Below, one piece after another: positions 6,399-14,113 of a stretch of 25,167 nt of DNA. The notes under the pieces are model-generated. The model searched no databases and was not told where the DNA came from. It saw nothing but the letters and a program-made list of their open reading frames with translations. Position 1 is the first letter of the stretch. The number at the start of each line of letters is the position of its first letter. Position numbers and translations under genes: made by a program. Source of the DNA: AM-0621 sp964386705 (GTDB lineage: Bacteria; Planctomycetota; Planctomycetia; Planctomycetales; Planctomycetaceae). The stretch spans positions 1 to 25,167 of the forward strand of contig CAYLTY010000114.1 in NCBI GenBank assembly GCA_964386705.1. The letters are read 5' to 3'.

Positions 6399-9300
6399 TT
6401 ACTTCTTCGCACCCTTTTCGAGGCGGTTGAAGTATTCGTCGAGGCCAGCTCGGAACTCTTCGGGGAGTACGGGGCCGGTCGTGCCGGAGGACTGCTGCAC
6501 GGCGTGGTCTTCTTTGACTTCCTTCTCATTCAGACCAGAGCCCAGCAGAGCCAGTGCGGCGTCAGTCGTTGTGCCGCCACCACCGCCGCCGGGTGAATCT
6601 CCGCCGCCGCCGCCACCCTTGGGATTAAAGCGTTTCGACTTCAACAGCAGTTCGATCGCTTCCGTTTCAGCGGCAATCGCCGGGCTCGCCGTGTTGGGCT
6701 TGGCGAGGATCTCCGTCGCTTCGTCCATCACGTCGCCAACCTGTCCCATCAGAGCAAGTTCTTTGGCGAAGTTCTTCTCGGCTTCGGGTAGTTCCTTTAT
6801 GCGTTCGACGACCTTTTCAATGCGGATGGCAAGGTCGTCCTGAGTCTTGGACAAGGCCAGAGCCTTCTTGGAATACGCTTCCTGAGTCTCCGCAGCCTTA
6901 GCCTGCTCGGTCACGCGAGTTTCTTCACGCAGCGCGATTTCGGCTTCGAGCACCTGTAGAACTTCCAGCACGATGGACGGCGGCAGGCTGTCACGCGACT
7001 TGCAACCAGGGCACGCGCCGCACTTGGACGGATCAACCAGGTCCTCAGCCCAGCGGTCGAGCGTGTCTGACCAGTACTCGGCCTGAGCGATCGACAGCCC
7101 ATTTTCTTTCTTCAGGTCGTCGCCCAACTGTCGCAGGCTGCCGACGGCGTCGACCTTTCGCATCTCGTCGAGCACGGACTTGAACTGCTGCATGCGGCGG
7201 CGTTCAAAGTACGCCTGCATGTCGTCCATGATCGTCGAAACGTCGTGGCTGCTCTTCGATTCTTCGGTGGACAGTTCGGTGAACAGCTTGGATGTCGCTT
7301 CTTTCGGACTGAAAGTCGCGGCGCCGAAGACTTCGTTGACCTGATCGCCCAACCGACCGGCGATCTTGTATTGCAGCCGTGAAGCCGCTTTGAGCCGCTT
7401 GACCAGCGTGCTGCCTTCGAGATTGGCCAGCACGCGGTTCAGCTCATCAGCGATCTTGTCGAACTCGGCCAGCAGGTCACGCTGCTTTTCAACGGCTTCT
7501 TCGACCTTCTCAGCTTGCGGCTCTTCCTTCTTGTCGTCCTGCTTCTTCTGGCCACCACCAGCCAGCTGCGTGGTGGGCAGCGTCAGACGAGGATTGCTTT
7601 TACTCTCCTTGGGCGGCGGTACTTTGCCGTCGGCTTTGTCCTTATGTTGCGTCGATTCCACATCGGCGATGGTCGGAACGGCGTTCGGCTTCTTCGGTTC
7701 GCCTTCCTTCTTTTCACCGGGGGCACCGGGTTGCATGCCCATCTTGTTCTGGCCCGCCTGACGGTTCTTCTGAGCGTCCTTCGGCGTACCAGCCACTTGA
7801 GTTTGAGCGGCCTGCTTCAGCAGTTCCGCGACGGAAGGCATGCGGTTGCCGGAGATGTCTTTCATGATCTGTAGCATCTCGGCCCACTTCTCGATGTGCC
7901 CCACGCCGAAGTCTGGATTCTTCATCGCCTGACGAACCAGCTCCTCGCCCTGACCGACCAGTCCCGTTAATCGGCGGCCGTTAGCGCGTTCGGCTGCTGC
8001 CTGAGATTCCAGACGCTTGCGATTTTCGGGCTGATCCAGCTCTTCGGAGGACATGCCGCGAAGCTGCTTGTTGGTTTCGTGCAGCGCCATTTCCTTGTCG
8101 CGAACTTCCAGCGACTGGCGGTGCCACTTGCTGAGTTGCTCCGTAATCCAGATGGCGTGCTGTTCTTTGTTGAGCACATAGAAGAGGTACGGCGTCGAAT
8201 ACACTCGCTCGCGACCGGGCAGATAGTCTTCGACGAACAGCCGCATCTGCACGGGCTGTGGTTCAATGCCCAATGTCACGGCGGAGAACGTTCCGGCTAG
8301 TTCCAGCAGTTCTTTTTCGGGGTCACCGGCAGCGAGCACTCGTTCGCCCTTGGCGGGCTTGGAGACAGTAGTCTTGTCGACGCCTTCCCAATCGAGGCCG
8401 ACTCGCTTCACGCCGAAGTCGTCTGCGGCGCGGACCTTGAAGCTAAGCTGCTCGGAATCCAAAATTACCTTTTGACGTGGCAACTCTTCAGCGGAAATGG
8501 ACGGTGCTTCGTCGTCCTTTGAGTTGACCGTCAGTGTAAATGGTTCTTTGCCTGCCAGACCGAACTGGTCCTTCCACTGGAATTCAATCTTGCGCGAGCC
8601 ATCGAAGCTGGCGCGGGGGCTGGCGACGGTCGCTCCGGTCGGCTGACTAGAGGTGCCGTCGACTTGGGCGGAAGCCAGTTCGCGGCTGACGGTGGCGACG
8701 AACTCAGCGTTGCTCCCTTTGACCAGGGTAATCACGCCGCCGCGCACGTCCTTTTTCTGGTCCTGCTTGCGTTCGAGGTACGACGGTAGTTTTACGTTGG
8801 CGGCCAAGCCGGTCAGTTCAGGGCGCAGGGTTGGCTCGACTCGCAGCTTCTGATGGAAGTCGCCGATACGAATCGTCAATTCGCCGTTGTCGATCTGCGC
8901 GGGCAGTTCAAAGGCGTATTCAGTGTCCTTCAGTTGAGCCGTTACGGGCTGCTGACTTCCGAGTTGAACTTCGCCGTCCTGCGGTCTCCAAGCTGAGTTC
9001 TTCACCAGGTTGACGCGGAACGTGAAGGGTTCGCCGTGCGGGACGATCAGCTTCTCGGGCAAGCTGTCGATCGCGGCAAAGGTGTAGCGCGGGGTGTCGC
9101 CCCAAGGCTTGAACAAGCGAGCCCAGGCGTTGGTGGCGGCGTCGGGCACGGCAATTAAGAGAACAACCGCGACGATGAAGCCGGTGCTCGCCAGGACGGC
9201 GCGGCGACGGTGCTTCGGATTGGGGACCGAGTCATTGAAGTCACGCTTGGCGGCGACCTCCGCCACCTGCTTGACGGCTGCCTGGCACAAGGTGAGCGAG

Positions 9301-9668
9301 CGAGCTTGCTCATCTTCATTGCGGACCAGTTCGATGATACCCAGCAGTTGATCGCCGACGCTCGGATGGCGCCGAGCCAGCAGGCGGGCCAACTGTTCCA
9401 GTTGTCGTTGTCTCCAGACCCACCGATGCAGTGCCAGCGGAACCATCGCGCAGCCGAGCATCGCTCCGAAGAAAATGGCGGTGCGCACGGCAGCCGGTGT
9501 ATCCCAGACGCGGTCCAGGCCAAACGTCACCAGAAAGGCGACGAACAGGCCAAAGAGTGCTCCGCAAACGGCTTCGATGGACTTGATCGTCCAGACTTTG
9601 CGGCGGAATTCGAGCAACTGCGTTTGCAACGAATCAGGCAGTTCCAGCCGGCTCTGCTCCAAACTCAT
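6399..9668 (-). CDS. Very large DUF4175-like membrane protein with coiled coils and a CxxCxxC motif
   Basis: This 1089-aa protein has two N-terminal membrane segments (about 33-51 and 63-81) and a third at about 156-175. A long beta-rich part follows (about 190-500, Ig-like in look, containing VKLPSYLERK). Then come a helical region, a Lys/Pro/Gln-rich linker (about 630-720), and long coiled coils to near the end. Cys883, Cys886 and Cys889 form a CGACPGC motif that could bind metal. Two six-Gly runs lie close to the C-terminus. The N-terminal layout and the LPSYL segment resemble planctomycete DUF4175-type proteins, usually found near MoxR/DUF58 genes; those partners are not visible here. CGAGGTGG precedes the ATG. 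It probably anchors a large envelope scaffold; the molecular function is unknown. Confidence 0.78.
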   Translation of the reverse strand: MSLEQSRLELPDSLQTQLLEFRRKVWTIKSIEAVCGALFGLFVAFLVTFGLDRVWDTPAAVRTAIFFGAMLGCAMVPLALHRWVWRQRQLEQLARLLARRHPSVGDQLLGIIELVRNEDEQARSLTLCQAAVKQVAEVAAKRDFNDSVPNPKHRRRAVLASTGFIVAVVLLIAVPDAATNAWARLFKPWGDTPRYTFAAIDSLPEKLIVPHGEPFTFRVNLVKNSAWRPQDGEVQLGSQQPVTAQLKDTEYAFELPAQIDNGELTIRIGDFHQKLRVEPTLRPELTGLAANVKLPSYLERKQDQKKDVRGGVITLVKGSNAEFVATVSRELASAQVDGTSSQPTGATVASPRASFDGSRKIEFQWKDQFGLAGKEPFTLTVNSKDDEAPSISAEELPRQKVILDSEQLSFKVRAADDFGVKRVGLDWEGVDKTTVSKPAKGERVLAAGDPEKELLELAGTFSAVTLGIEPQPVQMRLFVEDYLPGRERVYSTPYLFYVLNKEQHAIWITEQLSKWHRQSLEVRDKEMALHETNKQLRGMSSEELDQPENRKRLESQAAAERANGRRLTGLVGQGEELVRQAMKNPDFGVGHIEKWAEMLQIMKDISGNRMPSVAELLKQAAQTQVAGTPKDAQKNRQAGQNKMGMQPGAPGEKKEGEPKKPNAVPTIADVESTQHKDKADGKVPPPKESKSNPRLTLPTTQLAGGGQKKQDDKKEEPQAEKVEEAVEKQRDLLAEFDKIADELNRVLANLEGSTLVKRLKAASRLQYKIAGRLGDQVNEVFGAATFSPKEATSKLFTELSTEESKSSHDVSTIMDDMQAYFERRRMQQFKSVLDEMRKVDAVGSLRQLGDDLKKENGLSIAQAEYWSDTLDRWAEDLVDPSKCGACPGCKSRDSLPPSIVLEVLQVLEAEIALREETRVTEQAKAAETQEAYSKKALALSKTQDDLAIRIEKVVERIKELPEAEKNFAKELALMGQVGDVMDEATEILAKPNTASPAIAAETEAIELLLKSKRFNPKGGGGGGDSPGGGGGGTTTDAALALLGSGLNEKEVKEDHAVQQSSGTTGPVLPEEFRAGLDEYFNRLEKGAKK

Positions 9669-9910
9669 GATCCACCTCGCCGAAAGAATCAGGCGCCATT
9701 CGCGTCAGCCCGTTGTATGTCGGTTAAGCGACGCGGCGTCCCGAGCACAAATCTAGTGAAAATGTGCTTCGCAAGTCGGACATGAGAATAACCGACCGGA
9801 ACCAGCAATCAATATGCCAGTCGGGGGTCGGGATAGGATTCTTTGAGTGCCACTGGCTTCGGCAGTGCAGAAATTGGGCGCTGGCAAAGCTGCGGCACCG
9901 AACTGAATCT
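9669..9910. other. Intergenic stretch next to the double palindrome, no gene recognised
   Basis: This is part of a 328-bp gap between two minus-strand genes. Small open frames lack ribosome sites and family similarity. It should contain the promoter of the DUF4175-like gene, but I cannot point to one. The rest of the gap is taken by the element at 9911-9972. Confidence 0.4.
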
Positions 9911-9972
9911 GTACGACGGACTTCCAGTCCGTCGCAGCCAGTCTTTGCCGACGGACTGAAAGTCCGTCGTAC
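9911..9972. repeat. Double palindromic element (24-bp inverted repeat, each arm itself a hairpin)
   Basis: Bases 9911-9934 and 9949-9972 are inverted copies with one mismatch and a 14-nt spacer. Each arm is in turn palindromic: GACGGACT-tcc-AGTCCGTC on the left and GACGGACT-gaa-AGTCCGTC on the right. It lies just downstream of the stop codon of the TM2 gene. There is no T-run, so I do not call it a terminator. The design (nested hairpins in inverted orientation) is shared with the element at 12169-12216. Confidence 0.75.
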
Positions 9973-9996
9973 CCCCAAAATCGCAGTGGCAGCGCA

Positions 9997-10476
9997 TTAG
10001 TAGTCGTATGCGTTCAGGTCGTTCGTATTGACCTCACTCACCTGTGCATTCAGCGTGAAGAGATCATAGATCAGTCCAAGTCCGCAGAGTCCGGCGGTAC
10101 ACAGGTAGATGATGCCGGTGACCCACTTTCGCATGTAAAAGCGATGGGCGCCAAAGATGCCAAGGGCTGCGTAGAGAATCCAAGCCACCGAATAGTCAGT
10201 CGGTCCGGATTGGTAACGGGTTTTGGCCTCGTCCTGCATGCCGGGGATCAGAAAGAGGTCGATTGCCCAGCCCACTAACAACAGACCGCCAGTAACCGCC
10301 CACAGCAGGCCGGTCAGCGGCTTCCCGTAGTAGAACCGATGCAGCCCGATGAACCCGAAAACCCACGCAATATATCCTAAGAGCAGGCTGTGGGTGTCCG
10401 GCAGCCGCTCCATTTCATGAGCCCCATAAACGCTGCGGGCTTCAGGCGTCATGGAGATCGTGTCCTGGTAAGTCAT
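9997..10476 (-). CDS. Tandem TM2-domain membrane protein
   Basis: This 159-aa protein contains two complete TM2 domains, each a pair of membrane helices joined by a short loop with the family signature. The first (about 30-77) has GFIGLHRFYYGK and ends GWAIDLFLI; the second (about 96-142) has GIFGAHRFYMRKW and ends GLIYDLFTL. Four membrane helices in all are predicted. Single-domain TM2 proteins are common in bacteria, while tandem copies are less so. The role is unknown; the family is thought to act at the membrane, sometimes with secretion or signalling partners. GGAGG lies 8 nt before the ATG. The preceding 30 nt hold a short palindrome (10506-10519). The gene is separated from both neighbours by more than 150 bp. 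Confidence 0.88.
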   Translation of the reverse strand: MTYQDTISMTPEARSVYGAHEMERLPDTHSLLLGYIAWVFGFIGLHRFYYGKPLTGLLWAVTGGLLLVGWAIDLFLIPGMQDEAKTRYQSGPTDYSVAWILYAALGIFGAHRFYMRKWVTGIIYLCTAGLCGLGLIYDLFTLNAQVSEVNTNDLNAYDY

Positions 10477-10505
10477 GGTTTAACCCTCCGACACAAAATC
10501 GATCG

Positions 10506-10519
10506 GGACAAACGTGTCC
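10506..10519. promoter_or_regulatory. Short palindrome GGACA-N4-TGTCC before the TM2 gene
   Basis: GGACA-aacg-TGTCC lies about 30 bp upstream of the ATG at 10476. The same half-sites with a 4-nt spacer occur in both arms of the element at 12169-12216 (GGACAATCCTGTCC and GGACAGGATTGTCC). It could be an operator or a degenerate single copy of that repeat. Confidence 0.3.
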
Positions 10520-10638
10520 GAATTGCTTTGGGGCGACTTTGTGAGAAAGCACGTAGAGAATACGCATCACAGAGTTGTCCCAGTGGATGAATCACCGTGG
10601 CCGATCAGGCAATCGCCAAGACGCGCAGCGGGCTCATT

Positions 10639-12120
10639 TCAGTCTTCAACCTCGGGAATCGGGTCATTCGGTCCGATGGGTTGGTTCTCCCAAACAGCCT
10701 TGCCGTCGATGTAAGTCAGAATCCGCTGCTGGCTGCCCGGAGCGGGCGGGGCGCTCTTCGCCGGTAACCAACGGCGTAGAGCGGCTTTCGTGGTCGCGTG
10801 CTTGGGATCATTCGCGAGGTTCGTCCACTCATTGGGATCATTTCGCATGTCGTAGAGTTCTTCCGAGCCGTCCGCATAACGGATGTAACGCCAGTCTTCC
10901 GTGCGGATGCCGTGATTGTCGTGGTTGTGAGTTGTGATCGCGGGCCATTCACGCGGCGCCTGGGCATCTCGCAATTGAGAGACGAGACTGTGTCCCTCAA
11001 CGCCCGCAGGCGCTGGCAGATCACACAGTTCTGCCAGAGTTGGGTAGAGATCCAGAAGTTCCGCCGGACGTGAGCACTTCGCCCCCACGGCAACGCCGGG
11101 ACCGGCGAAGATCAGTGGTACTCGCGTGGATCGGTCCCACAGAGTGTTCTTGCCGGTGATCTGTTTCTCGCCCAGATGCCAGCCGTGATCAGACCACAAC
11201 ACAATAATGGTGTTCTTCGCGAACGGGCTGCGATCCAGAGCTTCCAGCAGCCGCCCGACCTGACTGTCCACAAAGCTGATGCAGGCCAGGTACGACCGTA
11301 CCAGATTCTTCGTCTGCTGCTGCTCTTCCAGAAACTTCAAACGCGGCTCGGGCAACTTCCAGTGCAGGTACCAGGAGAATCTCGGCGTGTCGGCACGGTC
11401 GTTGGGTTTGATGGGAGGCAGCAGGACCGAGTTTTCGGGATAGAGATCAAACCACTTCTGAGTTGCATAGCACGGCACATGCGGCAGGAAGTAGCCCACT
11501 GAGAGAAAGAACGGTTCCTGCTTCTGCTCCTTGAGCTGCTCGACGGCCCAACTGGTGATCTGCCAATCGCCCTTGTTTTCGTCGCGATGCGGGAACGTGC
11601 CCCAATCCACCAGCGGATGCTTGCTCGGCGTTTGCACCAACGGCTTGGCCGGCCGCGCACCAACGCCGGAACCGGGGCCAAGCACGTGAAACTCGGTGTC
11701 GTTCTTTCCGCGACCGTAGTTGCCGTGAAAGATCTTGCCGGTCGTCAGATTGCGATAGCCATTCTTCGCCAGATGCTGCGGCAACGTGACGTGCTCCCGG
11801 AATGGTTCAACATTACGGAACCACGGGGCCAGTCCGTAGATGCCCGTCGTCGATGGCCGCAGTCCCGTCAGCAGGCTGGTGCGCGATGGGTTGCAAAGCG
11901 GTGCCTGGCAATGCGCATTCGTGAAGAGCGTACCTCGCGACGCCAGTTGATCAATATGAGGCGTCTTCACCTGAGGATGCCCGCCAAGGCACCCAATCCA
12001 GTCGTTCTGATCATCGATCGCGATGAACAGAATGTTGGGCCGCTCGGCCGCCGGTGCGTTCGACGAACTGATCAGCCACCCGGAAATTACCAACACGCTC
12101 AGGATCAAGAGACCGCGCAT
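10639..12120 (-). CDS. Secreted sulfatase, iduronate-2-sulfatase type
   Basis: This 493-aa protein has a signal peptide (about 1-25). It then has ERPNILFIAIDD with the metal-binding Asp36/Asp37, and the modification site CNPSRTSLLTG with Cys76, the residue converted to formylglycine in Cys-type sulfatases. The second metal-site motif is LWSDHGWHLGEK (about 308-319). The C-terminal WRYIRYADGSEELYDMRNDPNEWTNL is characteristic of the iduronate-2-sulfatase-like branch. The catalytic set is complete, so the enzyme should hydrolyse a sulfate ester in the envelope or outside. The natural substrate, probably a sulfated polysaccharide, cannot be told from sequence. A formylglycine-generating enzyme is not in the window. 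GAGG lies 9 nt before the ATG. A GH5 gene diverges from it across 263 bp. Confidence 0.93.
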   Translation of the reverse strand: MRGLLILSVLVISGWLISSSNAPAAERPNILFIAIDDQNDWIGCLGGHPQVKTPHIDQLASRGTLFTNAHCQAPLCNPSRTSLLTGLRPSTTGIYGLAPWFRNVEPFREHVTLPQHLAKNGYRNLTTGKIFHGNYGRGKNDTEFHVLGPGSGVGARPAKPLVQTPSKHPLVDWGTFPHRDENKGDWQITSWAVEQLKEQKQEPFFLSVGYFLPHVPCYATQKWFDLYPENSVLLPPIKPNDRADTPRFSWYLHWKLPEPRLKFLEEQQQTKNLVRSYLACISFVDSQVGRLLEALDRSPFAKNTIIVLWSDHGWHLGEKQITGKNTLWDRSTRVPLIFAGPGVAVGAKCSRPAELLDLYPTLAELCDLPAPAGVEGHSLVSQLRDAQAPREWPAITTHNHDNHGIRTEDWRYIRYADGSEELYDMRNDPNEWTNLANDPKHATTKAALRRWLPAKSAPPAPGSQQRILTYIDGKAVWENQPIGPNDPIPEVED

Positions 12121-12168
12121 CGCAACAAGCCTCGCGCAAAAAATGGCTGGTGGTTGATCGAGACTGAT

Positions 12169-12216
12169 GTAGGGCGGACAATCCTGTCCGCCGCCGGACA
12201 GGATTGTCCGGCCTAC
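12169..12216. repeat. Double palindromic element between the divergent sulfatase and GH5 genes
   Basis: Bases 12169-12190 and 12195-12216 are inverted copies (22 nt, one mismatch) with a 4-nt spacer. Each arm is itself palindromic (CGGACA-atcc-TGTCCG). The design is the same as at 9911-9972, but the sequence differs. It lies 49 bp upstream of the sulfatase ATG, within the shared promoter region. Confidence 0.75.
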
Positions 12217-12308
12217 TTAAGGAATCAATTCGAACGCTAACACACTTCAGCCTGAAGTGCCCCGGTCAGCAGGTAACTCGGCGGCTGGCGTCGAATTGCG
12301 TAGAACGT

Positions 12309-12327
12309 GTCGCGGCGCTCCCGCGAC
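12309..12327. repeat. Short perfect hairpin in the GH5 leader
   Basis: GTCGCGG-cgctc-CCGCGAC forms a 7-bp all-matched stem with a 5-nt loop, 57 bp before the GH5 start. It could be a leader hairpin or a fragment of a further dispersed repeat. No functional evidence is seen. Confidence 0.35.
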
Positions 12328-12372
12328 GGCGGTCGAGATTCTGCAGCTCGAAAGAAAACTCACTCCTGTCTC

Positions 12373-12378
12373 AAGGAG
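12373..12378 (+). promoter_or_regulatory. Ribosome binding site that fixes the GH5 start
   Basis: AAGGAG lies 5 nt before the ATG at 12384. The open frame extends a further 180 nt upstream, but that extension crosses the palindrome, has no ribosome site at its first ATG, and would bury the signal peptide. Confidence 0.8.
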
Positions 12379-12383
12379 ATCTC

Positions 12384-14072
12384 ATGCCACGCTTCATCGT
12401 CTCAATTTGTGTTGTGCTGGCGATTGGTTGGAGCGACCTCGCAACCAGTATCGCGGCGGATCATCCGTGGAAGATGGCCTCGGGCGGTCGCTTCGATCTG
12501 AAAGCGGATCAGGCTGTCGGCGAACTGCGTGACGGAGCCGTCGAGCAAGGCAACGTCCGCATGGACCGCATGAACTGGTTGCCCGCCAACCAGCAGGCCG
12601 CTGGCTTCACGTTGAACGGCAGCGTGACGCATCGCGGCTGGCGGACGTGGGCGGTGAAGTTTACTCCGGTCAGCAGTGGTACAGTTTCGCTGTCGCTGAT
12701 GGGACCGTGGGAAGAAGCATCCAAAGGCGTGATCTTCCGGCAGGACGTGTTGTGGGATGCGATCGAAGTCACCGGAGCCACTCTGGAAAACGGCAGCTTC
12801 GAGAACGGGTCTGGCAAGACCGCGACTGGCTGGGCGGGCGGAGTTGAGATTGTTTCCTCATCCTCTGAGACGCAGGCTGTCGAGGGACAACGCCTCGCTC
12901 GCACCTGGCACAACGCGGCTCTGACGACCAACCTGAAAGTCACCGGCGGCAAGTCGGTGCAGATCAAACTGTCCGTGCGAGCGGCTGTCCCTCCTGACTT
13001 CAGCGAGATGCCGCGCATCACCAGTCGCGACACTCCGGCACATAAAGCGGTGAAGCGTTTCGCGAAGGGCACCAACTTCGGCAACTACCTGGAAGCTCCG
13101 AAGGGGCAGGACTGGGGAGCGAAGTGCACTCCAGAAGATTTTCGTTTGGCCAAGGCAGAGGGCTTCGATCATGTGCGCCTGCCGATTGCGTGGCACCACA
13201 ATGCGAGCGGCCCCGAGTTCACTCTTTCCAAAGAAATCTTCAGCACGGTTGATGAACTTGTTAGCGCGGCGGTGAGTCAGAAGCTGGGGCTCATCATCGA
13301 CATTCATCACTACGATGACTTCACATCAGATCCGGCGAAGCACCGCGAGCACTTTCTGAAGCTGTGGCAGCAGATCGCCGAGCACTATGCGTCTCAGCCG
13401 GATCTGGTGGCTTTTGAACTGCTCAACGAGCCCAAAGACGCCGCGACGACGGACGTGCTGAATCCGATCTTCGCAGAAGCGATTAAACTCATCCGCAAGA
13501 GTAACCCGCAGCGCACGATCTTTGTCGCCACCGGTCGTTGGAACAGCGTGCAGGAACTGCCGAACCTTAAACTACCAGCCGATGACCAGAACCTGATCGT
13601 CACGCTGCACTGCTATGAGCCGTTCTATTTCACTCATCAGGGAGCTCACTGGTCGGGCGACGACACGAAGGTCACCGGTATTCGTTTCCCCGGACCGCCG
13701 GACAAGCCGCTGGTGCCGGACGCCAGTTTGAATGTCAAGCCTTACGTGCTGGACTGGATCCGGCGCTACAACACGCTGCCGACAGATCAGAACCCGAGCA
13801 GCTCGCGAGCGTTTCAGTCGCAGATTACGGATGCGAAAGAATGGTCCGATTACTACGGCCGCCCGGTGCATTTCGGTGAGTTCGGGTGCTACGACAAGGC
13901 GGATGTGGAATCGCGCGTCCGGTTCTATCGCGAGTTCCGCACGTCGCTGGATCGCGCCGGCATCGCGTGGGCCATCTGGGACTGGAAGGCCGGGTTCCGT
14001 TATTGGGATCCTCAGACCAAACAACCGGTTCCCGGCATGCGCGAGGCGCTCTTTACCCAACCCGCGAAGTAG
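12384..14072 (+). CDS. Secreted glycoside hydrolase family 5 enzyme with N-terminal CBM-like domain
   Basis: This 562-aa protein has a signal peptide (about 1-25). Residues 27-205 form a beta-rich region with a GATLENGSFENG segment, typical of CBM4/9-like domains. The GH5 barrel starts at about 228 (KGTNFGNYLEAP). Conserved residues are present: Arg265 (DHVRLPIAW), the His pair at 308-309 (DIHHYD), Asn348-Glu349 (FELLNEP, acid/base), His409/Tyr411 (LHCYEPF), Glu499 (HFGEFGCY, nucleophile) and Trp532 (AIWDW). It should cleave a beta-linked glycan such as a beta-1,4-glucan or mannan outside the cytoplasm; GH5 is too broad to name the substrate. It diverges from the sulfatase, and the methyltransferase-fold gene follows after 41 bp. 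Confidence 0.9.
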   Translation: MPRFIVSICVVLAIGWSDLATSIAADHPWKMASGGRFDLKADQAVGELRDGAVEQGNVRMDRMNWLPANQQAAGFTLNGSVTHRGWRTWAVKFTPVSSGTVSLSLMGPWEEASKGVIFRQDVLWDAIEVTGATLENGSFENGSGKTATGWAGGVEIVSSSSETQAVEGQRLARTWHNAALTTNLKVTGGKSVQIKLSVRAAVPPDFSEMPRITSRDTPAHKAVKRFAKGTNFGNYLEAPKGQDWGAKCTPEDFRLAKAEGFDHVRLPIAWHHNASGPEFTLSKEIFSTVDELVSAAVSQKLGLIIDIHHYDDFTSDPAKHREHFLKLWQQIAEHYASQPDLVAFELLNEPKDAATTDVLNPIFAEAIKLIRKSNPQRTIFVATGRWNSVQELPNLKLPADDQNLIVTLHCYEPFYFTHQGAHWSGDDTKVTGIRFPGPPDKPLVPDASLNVKPYVLDWIRRYNTLPTDQNPSSSRAFQSQITDAKEWSDYYGRPVHFGEFGCYDKADVESRVRFYREFRTSLDRAGIAWAIWDWKAGFRYWDPQTKQPVPGMREALFTQPAK

Positions 14073-14113
14073 ATCACACCATCGCTTTGCTGATCTTCAA
14101 CTGTGGAACTTCT

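Noticed and set aside
6583..6620. CGC/GGC triplet run as a microsatellite of note
   Set aside because: It encodes the Gly-rich runs of the DUF4175-like protein in frame, so it is explained by coding.
9911..9972. CRISPR array
   Set aside because: There are only two inverted arms, no direct repeats with unique spacers, and no cas genes in the window.
12204..12383. N-terminal extension of the GH5 frame
   Set aside because: It crosses the double palindrome and would place a non-signal sequence before the signal peptide; AAGGAG fixes the start at 12384.
13886..14113. Longer start for the methyltransferase-fold gene
   Set aside because: It overlaps the end of the GH5 gene in another frame and reads as nonsense; the ATG at 14114 starts right before the Cys-rich region.
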